A stretch of DNA of 64,000 nucleotides from Amoebidium appalachense (Eukaryota > Ichthyosporea): positions 6,076,001-6,140,000 of the forward strand of contig CAVNZM010000006.1 in assembly GCA_963693365.1 (NCBI GenBank), given 5' to 3'. The translations under genes and the position numbers were made by a program. Each line of letters starts with the position of its first letter. Positions within the stretch are counted from its first letter, which is position 1. Below the pieces are notes generated by a model that worked only from the letters and a program-made list of their open reading frames with translations, made no database searches and was not told the origin of the DNA. Positions 54,538-64,000 of this stretch are shown piece after piece.

Positions 54538-55969
54538 CATGTGTGCGTGTGTGTGTGCATGCGTGCGTGTGTGTGTCATGTGTTTGGGTGTCGTACTGTG
54601 TGTGTGTTTTTTTTTTGCACAGAAGTATATCAGTCAACAGGACACCGCCCATCCTTGTCTCAGGTAAGAATATACATTAACGAGGTAACCTCAAAATGGA
54701 TGTTATCGAAGTCTGTGCGAATGTGGTACGATAATCCTGTGTGTGTGTGTGTGTGTGTATGTGGGTTGGAATGGGAAAATCATAGTAGATATGCCCCTTA
54801 CTCAAAGAATATCCCTAATTTTCGAACCCTATTTGAAACACCCCCAAATTTACCAGTCACGACACGGTATGCCCTCTACCATTGATTTCGAACCATGTTG
54901 ACATGAATTTTTGTTCGTGATTCTTATTGTGGTGCTTGTGTACAATTCTTCGATTGACGGAATGCCGCTGGCTGCGTTCCCACTTCGTGGGAATCGATAC
55001 CGCGGGAATCCGGCGGAATCCCGGGGATTCCTGGAATGTGGGAATCAAATGTCCTTCGGTTCCCATTGGGACAACAGCGGTAATCCTGACGCGAGCCGCC
55101 CCGGTCACGCCGCTGGTAGCAACCGCGCAGGCTTTCTATTTTTCGCTCCGATTTTTCTCCCCATAAAAACTTCTTTTCCCACTGCGTGGGAATCGATACC
55201 GCGGGAATCCGGCGGAAGCCCGGGGATTCCTGGAATGTGGGAATCAAATGTCCTGCTCCCATTGGGACAACAGCGGTAATCCTGACGCGAGCCGCCCCGG
55301 CCACGCCGCTGGTAGCAACCGCGCAGGTTTTCTATTTTTCGCTCCGCTTTTTCTCCCCATAAAAACTTCTTTTAGAAAAAGGGAAACGAAAATAATGGAA
55401 GAAAAAATTAAGATGGTAAGCATGCTCTCACGTTCCTGTAGCGAAAAAAAAAAACAGGTTCTGCGAACGTTCGCGGCTGCTGCAGCGCTGCTCGGTTTTA
55501 TTATCCCAATGGGTAGAATTCTGCCGGGCCTCCTCTGCCGCGGTTAAATATTCCCACATCTTGGGAATAATCATTATCCGAAAAAGGAAATTCTAATCAA
55601 AATCTAAGGAAATACCGCGCAATGGGAACAGCCATCTGGGCAGAATTTATCCCAAGCCGCGGGAGATTCCCATTCCCACGCAGTGGGAACGCAGCCACTA
55701 TACCCCCAATCCCGCCATAATTCTTATACCTCATTCTTCTCACCTGCCGCTTGATATATTCTTATTTTTCGAATAAATGTCGCTCTTTTGCTGTTAATCC
55801 CCAAATGCGCCATTCTGCCTTCTAATCATGGCAGGTGTATCTCGTCATTTTGAATAATAATGGTTGTATCACTTACTTGAATCGTCTCTCGGATAACGGA
55901 CAGGGGCTATCTTTGGGTGGTCCAGAAGCAGCTGAAGATCAGAAGCCTCGGGGTTTTCCTTCTTAGCCT

Positions 55970-56039
<70 letters not shown>

Positions 56040-56041
56040 CA

Positions 56042-56091
<50 letters not shown>

Positions 56092-56366
56092 CGAGTGCGC
56101 GTTAGTGTGTGGGCATGTATTGTGAGCGGGTTGTGCATGCTTGTGGGTGGTTTAATCGCATAGAATCACATGGCCCGATGAATCCGACCATGGCAGGGTT
56201 CGAACCTTGGACTTTCCGTTGGGGCTCACTCGATTCAGAATGGTGTGGTTGGGATGGGCAGAGGTGGGGGGGGGGGGGGGGGGGGAGGGGGGGAAGGTAA
56301 GGGCACACATAGAAGGTGAAGATGCCCGCCCTCCCCCTCCCCCTCCCCCCCCTCCCCCCCCCCCCC

Positions 56367-56438
<72 letters not shown>

Positions 56439-57475
56439 AAAAAAAAAAAAGGAAAGTGGAACCAACCAACCAATTATGTCGCTCTTTTCACCCTCAGAGA
56501 AAGAAAAAAATATTGCATATTTTTTTATTATTCATTCATTTTTATTTACTTATTGATATATATATTTTCTTGGAAGGGGAGGGGGTGGGGGGGGGGGGGG
56601 GGGGGGGGGGGTGCGTCATAGAGTACAAAGTACACATAAATAACGGACAACACAATGCAGAGTGCAAACCACACATAAAGAGTATGCATGAGCAGAGCAC
56701 ATCCTCAAAAGCGGGGGGGGGGGGGGGGGGGGGGGGAAGGGAGGGAGGGGAGAAGGGGGGGGGGGGGGGGGGGGGGGGGGGAATCTCCAGAGTTTCGACC
56801 ACTTAAAGGGGGGTCGGGTCGGGTCAGAGAGATTTCTAGCTATGTGATTGGCCTGCTGCGCACCAGAGTCGGTCTCGGTAACCGACATTTTTCGCTTGCA
56901 GCAAGGCACAGATGTGCCATAATACAACCAAAAATAAAAAAGAGAAGAGAAAAAACGAAAGGAAACGATAGAATAACAACCAAGCGCTAGGAAGAAGATT
57001 GCAGTTTAAAGTTTTGATTTATACGGCTTGACCCGGATGTGCTGGAATGGCGACTATTAATCTTCCTAAAAGAAACCCCCTTTAACCTCGTCGACGAAAT
57101 CCAACTCGTATACTGTTTCACTTAAAACATAGGTGGGTAACCCGTCTTGATCAGAGACAACCAGGCTTATGAGAGCAGGCAACAGGAAGCGGTATGGGGA
57201 AAGGCCGGGGGTTAAGAGTAGAAGGAGTACGCAGAAGCAAGATATTGGGGAGGGGAGGGGAAAGGGGGGGGGGGGGGGTTTGAATGCGTCATAAAGTATG
57301 AAGTACACTTAACGGATAATACGGGGGGGGGGGGGGGGGGGAGAAGAGGGGGAAGGGGGGGGGGGGGGGGGGGGAGGGGGGGGGGGTTTCTCCCTTAGAG
57401 GGAGAAAACGGGGGAAAGGGGATTTTATTTCTGCGTGTGTGTGTGTGTGGACGAGGGAAGGGGGGGGGGGGAGAA

Positions 57476-57511
<36 letters not shown>

Positions 57512-57833
57512 CGACCCTGAGAATCTCTTCGACATTGGGGTAGTGACTGATGTTCTGCAAAAGGTGCTCGAAGTATGTCGTCTCTATCTCCTCCAGAAAG
57601 GAGATGTAGCTGTGTGTGTGCATGCGTGTGTGCGTGTGCGTGTGTGTGCGTGTGTGTGTATGTGGGAGTGAGACTCGCCTGAGGGTGTGAGTTGGTGGGT
57701 GGGTGGGTGAGTGAGTGAGTGTGTGTGTGTGTGTGTGCGTGCGCGTGTGCGCGCCCGTGCTCACGTATGAACCCCGTCATTGGTTCGTCAAATTTGGCTT
57801 ATTAACATTGATAATGATTATTTCTTGGGGCAA

Positions 57834-57864
<31 letters not shown>

Positions 57865-58034
57865 AGGGGAGGGGGAGGGGGGCTCAGGCTAGGACACCCT
57901 TTTTCCCATTCTGTTGACACCAATAGAAACACAAAAAACAAACACATACTTGACTATAACATCCTAGGGGGAAAAGGTGATAAAACTAAACTAAACGCAG
58001 TTGAATAAACGTAGCATTCCGGACAAGCACCGCC

Positions 58035-58069
<35 letters not shown>

Positions 58070-59105
58070 GTAAGTACGTTATGTATGTATTAGAGGGCGG
58101 CAAATATAGAACACTGAAACTCCCCATAGTGACAAACATAGTGACAAACATGAAATCAAAACAGTTGCGCAGGCAGCAGACACTTGAGCAGAAAACATCA
58201 TCAGGGAAGAGAGAAAGGGAGCAAGGGAGGTATGTAGGAGGGAGGGAGGGAGATTGTGCGCGGAAGAAGGGGGGGGGGGGGGGGGGGGGAGAGAGAGGGG
58301 GAGGGGGGGGGGGGGGGGTTCTACGCTGCCATCTGAGGGTTGTCTTGCTCGCTCAAGGTCAAAGGGGTGGAGTCCAACTTGATCACCTGGAGGGGGAACC
58401 AATCAGCAAGAAGGGGAAAAAAATCAATTTTGGAAACAGTTTAACCAAATACGGGAAATTACCATGTATGGTAAACGTATATGTACATAGTCCCAAATTT
58501 CGGCCCCGCAACGGTGGCGAAAGACTCCATCGATATGACGTGATCCGATGGTCTACGCAATGTAGGCTATAGAATTTCGCTGCCACCTCGACGGGGCCTC
58601 ACAAGGAATCTAATCTAAAAATATCCAGGTTTTGATTGGCTAATGAGATGTTGGCATCATCAATTCTCTGGGATCTATATCTAACCAATTGAGACCTTGG
58701 ATAGTTTCAAAAGAAGCAAATGCAAGGCTAGATTCAATCGCAGAAATACGAAGAAAAGAGAGACAAAAACAAAATACAAGCGTTTATAGAAGGTTAATAA
58801 AAGGTTCAACTATTAACATCGTTAAGACCTACAATAGGACATGTGCAAAGGGGATATTCCTAATATGTGCATGGAAGGAAGCAAGTGTAAAAGTGTGCAA
58901 GTATGTCGGTGTGTCTATCTGTCTGCGTCCGGCATGTATGGGTGTGTCTGTCCGTATCAGGGGGGGGGGGGAAGAAAGGGAGAGAAAGCTACACACACTC
59001 CTTAAAGTGAGAGAGAGAAAGAGAGAGGGAGAGGGGGAGAGAAAGGGGGGGGAGAATGTGTGTGTATCTCTCACTCTTTCTCTCTCACTCTCTCTCACTC
59101 TCTCT

Positions 59106-59151
<46 letters not shown>

Positions 59152-60516
59152 TTGTGTCTTTCTGCGTGGGCATGTGCTTGCATGCTTATGTTTGTGTATG
59201 CATGTGTATCTGTGTGGACACTTGCAAGTGCACACGCACACAATTTCTTTTGCATGTGCACGTGTTAGCGTTGGCGTGTTTTGGGCCTGTGTCCGTGCCC
59301 GTGTGTGCATGTACACACTTACCCTTCTCGAGACTTCCCATTTCTCCACTTTCGCCATATCGTCGCCCTTGCTGAACTGTGCGTTCTCTTTCTTTCCAAA
59401 GTCACCGTGTGGCCCTACAACCCGTGAAAAAAAAGAGGGAGAGAGAAAGAGTGCGTGAGAGACGGGCGGGGGGGTGGGAGGGAGAGGGGGGAGGGGGGGG
59501 AGGGGGGGGGGGAAGAGGGGGGGGGAGGGGGGATACTTATAGGTGGGCAGGTAGAGAGATATGCATAAGACATTGGAAGGGGAATGAGGGCAAGAGGGGA
59601 GGGGGGAGGGGGGGGGGGGTTGAATGGAATGGATGTGTATAAAGACTCCATCGTAATAATATAATCAGTATGTAAGATCTACAAAACGAAAACAAAAATG
59701 ATGTGTAACATGATATGCGCAACACCCACGGCATGGAACTGATTCAGGAGACTTGCAGCTTGGTTGCGTGTGTGTGTGCGCGCATGTGTGTGTGGTGGTG
59801 GTGGTGGTGGGGGGGGGGGGGGGGGGTAAACAGTACAAGATATGTAATGGATGATATAAATGGACCACATGGGTATTATGGGACATAGCAAAGCCTCTTA
59901 TCCTTGAGGCGAGCTTTGTGGGAAGGGGAAACGGGGGGGGGGCAGGGAGGGAGGGAAGGAGGGGTGGGATGGGGGATGGGGGGGGGGGGGGGGTAAAGGA
60001 CGCTTCTCACGGCACGAAGTAAGGGATCACTACCAGAAATCCAGAGTTGCAAAGACCAGAAAAGCACAACAGATTGTGCCGCATTAGGAATGGTCATCTC
60101 CGAGGGGTGGGAGGGGGGGGAGGCGGAGGGGGGGAAGGGGGGGGGGGGGGGGGGGGGGGGGGGGGAGGGAGGGGAGGGGGGTTCAGGTCACATGCTACAC
60201 AAGTTTTAGCTCATTCACATTGTGCGTGAAATTAAGCTGTATGTGTGTGTGGGAGGGGGGGGGGGGGGGGGGACAGACCTGCCAGGGCAAAGCACACGCT
60301 GGCCACGGGAGTGATGTGGGTGACGGAGGAGGGCTTGCCGTCAAACAGAACGCGGGGAGGCTGACCTTTTTCCTCTGGGACCTACAGACAACAACAAGAG
60401 GACGGGGAGAGGGAGGAGGAGGGAGAGGGGGGGGGGGGGGTTAGGAAGGGGGGAAGAGGGCGTTAAGATGTGCAACAGTACAGAGTACACATTCATGACG
60501 GACAAGGCAGTGCAGG

Positions 60517-60549
<33 letters not shown>

Positions 60550-61019
60550 CCCCCTTTTTTTCTTTTTTCTTTTTTGAACTGCTGTTCCAGTTTGTTAAGA
60601 TCCCCCTCCACTATTACACAGTTAAAAGGGGCGAGGGGGGTGTAGGGATGGGTAGGTGGGTGGGTGGGTGGGTGGGGGGGGGGGGGGGGGGGGGGGGGGG
60701 CAAGGGGGGAGGTGAGGGTGGAAAAATGAAAGTCTATAGATAACACTGACACCTGTGGCTTCAAGCCTTTGGCGTAAGTGCCAGAGGGAGGGGGGGGGGT
60801 GGGGGGAGGATTTGAACGCAGTGATACGTCGGGGGAAGGGGGGGGGGGGGGGGGGAGGCAGGAGGAGGCTAAGGTGCTGGCGAGGGGGGGGGGGGGGGGG
60901 GAGGGGGGCAAAACAAACCTCGAAAGTGACTTTTGAGGGAGAAAGCTTCTTGAAAAACTTTGCGTCATTTTCCAATTTGGCTCGAGCCCTCTGGAGTGCT
61001 TCATTGTACTCCTCTAAAA

Positions 61020-61080
<61 letters not shown>

Positions 61081-61577
61081 CGCGCGCGTGCCTACGTGTG
61101 TGTGTGTGTGTGTGTGTGAGCGTGTGCATGTGTGTGTGTGTGTGTGCGTGCGTGTATGTGCGTGCATGCATGTGTGCGCGCCGCACGTGTGCGCAAGAGA
61201 AAGGGGTGGGGGCGGGGGGGGGATTAGAGTGCGGAACATACAGTGCCAAAGAAAAGAAAAGAGCAACTACCACTACGGTGTGGGACAACCAAACGGCATG
61301 ATGAAACAGCACACAGCGAGTAAGAGAACAAAAACATGGCACATCCTTGCCAAAGGAGGAGGGGAGGGGAGGGGTAGATCCACGCCGGGGGGGGGGGGGG
61401 GGGGGGGGGAGGGGGAGAGGAGGGAGGGGGAAGATTGAGTTACAGAATACGAAGTGCACATTCATGATACAACACAAAGCAGATTGCAGAGCTAACAAAG
61501 AGTATCCATCATAATTAGAGCCCATCTTCGAAGGGGGTCAAAGTTTTCCACGGCGGGGGGAGGGGGAGGGGGGGGTT

Positions 61578-61618
<41 letters not shown>

Positions 61619-62470
61619 GGAGGCTATACGTAGTAGTAGAGAGAGGTTGAGGGGGGTACTTACTGGTCTCCATCATGGGGAGTTTTGAGCGGAAAATGGG
61701 CATTACAATCGTTTTCCTGGTGCCTGGCTCCCCCGTCGCACACCCGGCAACTGCAAACAGAAATTTTAAGGTTACCTAAAACATGCAACATAGTGTAACG
61801 TGTTTAGAAATGTTCTCCTTTTTTGGCCTAAGGCCTGACACTTGCTTGTAGAGGCTTTGTGTGAGCTGAAAGGTCTGGCCGTAGTAGGGAGGTGCTTGTC
61901 ACGGTGAGATTGTCGTGACCGCTCTAGTCCACACGTATAAGTTCTGTACAACCAAGTATGAAACACACGGACGTTTCTAGCGACATGGAGAGATGCCGAC
62001 GGAAACAAGGACGTTTGGGTGAATAGCACAATAGTGTTAGAGATTGAAGAATGTAGTGGTTTCAAAGATTCTACTCTAATTCCACTATAACGTGTTTCAA
62101 GTGTAGTCAAAGGTAGGTTTAAGTGCCCAAAAGGGGGAAAGGGGCCGAGGTGGCGTGGGGTGGGTGTGTGTGTGGGGGGCATTGCTTGAAGCTGAAAAAG
62201 AAGGTGAAGAGGAGGGAACGTACAACGAAAGATAGTATTTTGACAAAAGAAGTTTTCGAGAATAGGGGTAGAGAGGGCGCAGAGCGCAAGGTCCGGGGGG
62301 CGGGGAGAGGGGCCGGGGGGCGGGCGGGCAGGTCGGGGGGGGGGGGGGGGGGGGGGGTTAGGGGGGGGAGGGGGCGTGAACAGAAAAGACGCCCACCCAC
62401 CAGCTATGTAGAGGAGAGGCACGTTGCCACGGACCGAAACAGCCCTGGAGAGCCTCTGGAGGGACAACAT
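53062..62470 (-). CDS. unrecognised complete gene, 11 exons, 329 aa
   Basis: Exons: 62401-62470, 61664-61750, 60919-61013, 60279-60381, 59323-59414, 58325-58386, 57516-57609, 55877-55970, 54293-54444, 53200-53331, 53062-53070. The joined length is 990 nt, all phases agree, and it runs from ATG to TAG, which strongly supports a real gene. The last exon encodes only Leu-Val-stop. The N-terminus ([16 protein letters not shown]) could be a mitochondrial presequence. A charged helix follows ([19 protein letters not shown]), then a beta-like part around [19 protein letters not shown], a helical middle ([17 protein letters not shown]) and a C-terminal part with [11 protein letters not shown] and [16 protein letters not shown] recognise no family. 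There is no transmembrane segment apart from a weak hydrophobic stretch at residues 18-27. Confidence 0.85.
54445..54526. repeat. (GT)n array that forms an acceptor
   Basis: On the minus strand this reads (AC)n ending CACACAG directly before exon 9 of the unrecognised gene. Confidence 0.95.
54969..55697. mobile_element. inverted-repeat element (MITE-like) with internal tandem duplication
   Basis: The left end TGGCTGCGTTCCCACT and the right end (AGTGGGAACGCAGCCA) are exact inverted repeats. Each is followed inward by a short palindrome (TTCCCAC-TGC-GTGGGAA type). Inside, a unit of about 199 bp occurs twice, at about 54986-55184 and 55185-55373, with over 95% identity by eye. There is no coding capacity for a transposase. 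No target-site duplication longer than one or two bases is visible. It lies in the intron between exons 8 and 9 of the unrecognised gene. Confidence 0.75.
55971..56100. repeat. (GT)n arrays next to an acceptor
   Basis: GT at 55972-56025 and 56046-56083 with GC-rich breaks. On the minus strand the end is CACACAG at the acceptor of exon 8 of the unrecognised gene. Confidence 0.94.
56165..56250 (-). other. tRNA B-box-like sequence, possible SINE fragment
   Basis: The minus strand carries GGTTCGAACCCTGCCATGG, which matches the RNA polymerase III B-box pattern. No convincing A box or cloverleaf is found upstream, so this is at best a tRNA-derived SINE remnant. Confidence 0.3.
56367..56452. repeat. 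poly-C, (AC)n, poly-A composite
   Basis: A C-rich tract, about 33 AC units (56368-56434) and then about 17 A. Confidence 0.94.
56611..56713 (+). repeat. poly-G-bounded interspersed repeat, copy 4
   Basis: Follows poly-G with GTGCGTCATAGAGTACAAAG, contains AATGCAGAGTGCAAACCACA and AAAGAGTATGCATGA, and ends GAGCACATCCTCAAAAGC then poly-G. It is antisense within the unrecognised gene's intron. Confidence 0.88.
57060..57245 (+). repeat. second interspersed repeat type, copy B
   Basis: Matches 52800-52990 (CGTCGACGAAATCCAACTCG, CTGTTTCACTT, CCCGTCTTGATCAGAGAC). It is followed by poly-G and then a partial copy of the first repeat type, so the two types occur together at both places, in opposite order. 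Confidence 0.8.
57279..57325 (+). repeat. poly-G-bounded interspersed repeat, copy 5 (partial)
   Basis: Reads TTTGAATGCGTCATAAAGTA and GAAGTACACTTAACGGATAA between two poly-G runs; the right half is missing. Confidence 0.8.
60466..60518 (+). repeat. interspersed repeat, copy 6 (partial)
   Basis: Contains GTACAGAGTACACATTCATG and ACGGACAAGGCAGTGCAG, then a poly-T run. Poly-G precedes it within 30 bases. Confidence 0.65.
61021..61180. repeat. (GT)n array beside exon 3 of the unrecognised gene
   Basis: GT units at 61021-61071, then alternating GC and further GT/GC. On the minus strand (AC)n ends ACACACCTTTTTAG at the acceptor. Confidence 0.94.
61434..61533 (+). repeat. poly-G-bounded interspersed repeat, copy 7
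   Basis: After poly-G and GA-rich sequence it reads GAGTTACAGAATACGAAGTG, AAAGCAGATTGCAGAGC and AAAGAGTATCCATCATAAT, and ends GAGCCCATCTTCGAAGGGGG. It is antisense in the unrecognised gene. Confidence 0.82.
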
Positions 62471-62989
62471 GTTTGCACTGTCTGACCAAAACAATAAGGG
62501 AGAAAGTATGTGTTGTAGATCTCACAAGAAACAAGTGAGAAAACTCTCCTTGCAAGCGCCTACGCTAATTTTTCTTCCTTATATACATAGCTTTCCCACG
62601 GTCTTGTGTAACTCCTGTCAGATGTGCGCCTACCTCGCCCCCAAGAACTTGAAAAAAAAAATTGGCAAAACGAGTGACAGGGGAGAGTGTTTTTCTTCTT
62701 TTTTGAAGGTGCCACTTTCAGACTTTGCAATGCCCCAACGAATCTTTTGGTTTTCCCGCGCTTACATGATATGTGTCCAATCAAACGAAACTAGGCTTTC
62801 TTGGCTGACTTGGCTGAGTCGGCTGATATCGCTCATATGGGCTTCACTTTGGAGAAAAGCTAAAACTGCACAAAAACAGGAGAAAGAAGCATGCTTTTTT
62901 AATATTTATTTTTACGAGCGTTTTTTCTGGCGTGCTTGACATCTGTATAAAGCACGCCTGTTTAGGTGCCCAGGTTTACCTTGGCAAGC
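62471..62989. other. intergenic upstream of the unrecognised gene
   Basis: Ordinary sequence free of poly-G and dinucleotide arrays. A 171-codon frame on the plus strand (62424-62939) overlaps the real first exon antisense and shows no domain, so I do not call it. The promoter of the minus-strand gene should be here. Confidence 0.55.
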
Positions 62990-64000
62990 ACGAGCGGAGG
63001 CTGCCTTACGTAAGCCTCTACCGTATCACATGCTATTGGGTAATATTCGGAAGATTGATCGCGGCGGGCACTCGATTCGAATAACGGCCGACCCGTCATC
63101 CGACCCGGAAACCGCAACCGATTCCTTTAATTACGGCACGCGTACGACACGGTCGACCTCCCTCACCTGTGGGCCAAGTTGGCCACTCGCGGTGTCCCAT
63201 TCCAAATGGGTCGGCTACTGGAAGCTATGTTTACGTTTAAACGCGGACGGGCGGTGGTTAATGGGCGGCTATCCCCAGGGTTTACCCGCGCGCGCGGGGT
63301 ACTTCAAGGGTCCCTGCTAAGCCCACTTCTTTTCAACCTGTATATTGATGATTTAGCCGACGCTCTTTTTGCGGCACAAATTGACGGGGGGTTGCCATCC
63401 CGGCTGTCACCTACTGAGCTCGAGGTGACTCGTATTTTTCCTTCCACACACAGCGAACACTGGACTCTCGGGACCGTAGAGCCGCCGTGAGAGAAAGCAT
63501 GCACGCGGTCGCGAGAGTGTAAGGAAAAAGGTGCGGGGCGAACGGCAAGTTCAAAGCAGCCTACAATAGGCACCGTCAGGTATACGTGCCAGCCATCCCC
63601 TGCAGGCTCCCCCCGCCCTCTTTTTTGCCGACGATATTGTGCTTATGTCATCCGATCCTATCGAACTACGGCAATATATTCGTGTGGTTGAACATTGGTG
63701 CCAGCGCAACGATATGAAGGTTAACGTCAAAAAGTGTGCCCTTTTATCAAAATCGATACCGGCATGGGACGACGTTTGTATATTCGGCAGTCCCGGCCCC
63801 TCCCTCGCCCGATCGAATATAAGTATTTGGGGCCCCGGGGTTCCGGTGGATGTGTGGGGCATATGTTTCAAACGGATGGTCGACCGTCGGGTGGAGAGTG
63901 CAGGCCTTAGTGCAGGCAGGTGTCTTCGTTTATTTAGGGATGTGTATCTAGTTGCTAATCTTTCTACTACTTACACAACCGTCTTAGTATATTTCACACC
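62990..64000 (+). mobile_element. second LINE copy of the same family, RT fragment, runs off the window
   Basis: Reverse-transcriptase motifs are visible. A motif A-like FNYGT then AYDTVDL are in two frames around 63,130-63,160, and the usual catalytic Asp is replaced by Asn. RGVLQGSLLSPLLFNLYIDDL (motif B region) follows at about 63,295-63,360. FFADDIVLMSSD, with the catalytic Asp pair, is at about 63,618-63,650, after a disrupted stretch with a stop at 63,490. YKYLG then GVPVDV at about 63,820-63,850 matches GVPVDSV of the first LINE. It is inactive as it stands. The sequence between motif B and the ADD box is rearranged. Confidence 0.85.

Noticed and set aside
60753-60788. Possible exon ([11 protein letters not shown]) in the unrecognised gene
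   Set aside because: No AG acceptor exists in the preceding poly-C stretch, and the flanking exons join in phase without it to give a clean 990-nt frame.
62424-62939. 171-codon plus-strand frame
   Set aside because: Antisense to the first exon of the unrecognised gene, with no recognisable domain and frequent low-complexity runs.

Overview
The window is eukaryotic nuclear DNA: spliced genes with GT-AG introns, two non-LTR retrotransposon copies, and a very dense load of simple repeats (poly-G/poly-C runs of 20-60 nt and GT/AC, GA/TC, GCAC and CAGG arrays). The gene set (a TEP1-type TROVE-DUF4062-NACHT protein, a lysosomal phospholipase-B-like hydrolase and an eight-finger C2H2 protein) suggests an animal or a close unicellular relative (Holozoa/Opisthokonta). 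I cannot name a species.

Layout. (1) 118-27,665, minus strand: 38 exons of a TEP1 orthologue (telomerase/vault-associated protein 1). Every exon-exon phase agrees and the part in the window encodes about 1,393 residues. The gene runs off the left edge inside its NACHT domain, so any WD40 repeats would lie outside. (2) 28,640-31,779, plus: a decayed LINE with an ORF1 tail, an ORF2 with APE-type endonuclease, a reverse transcriptase lacking its catalytic core, and a poly-A tail. (3) 33,387-35,046, minus: an intronless C2H2 zinc-finger gene with one frameshift in a five-base homopolymer. (4) 35,525-50,035, plus: a phospholipase-B-like (PLBD/LAMA family) gene of 19 recognised exons with signal peptide, putative nucleophile Cys and C-terminus, about 585 aa. 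(5) 53,062-62,470, minus: a complete 11-exon gene for a 329-aa protein I do not recognise. (6) 62,990-64,000, plus: part of a second LINE of the same family as (2).

Most long open frames in the window (His-Thr, Cys-Val, Pro, Gly, Arg-Glu or Leu-Ser polymers) are translations of microsatellites and are not genes. The real exons are mostly 24-240 nt long and sit between the repeats.

Unusual structure lies mostly in the introns. Poly-C on the sense strand follows many 5' splice sites in all three spliced genes, whichever way they point. Several splice sites are embedded in microsatellites: (GT)n at donors and (AC)n at acceptors. Two genes carry serial copies of an exon fragment together with its splice site. 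One 88-nt TEP1 exon is duplicated exactly in a 200-bp tandem repeat. A family of about 100-bp interspersed repeats, often bounded by poly-G, lies antisense inside introns. A 23-bp perfect hairpin and a roughly 730-bp inverted-repeat element are also present. The genes show no operon-like relation; the zinc-finger and PLBD genes are divergent from a shared 478-bp interval.
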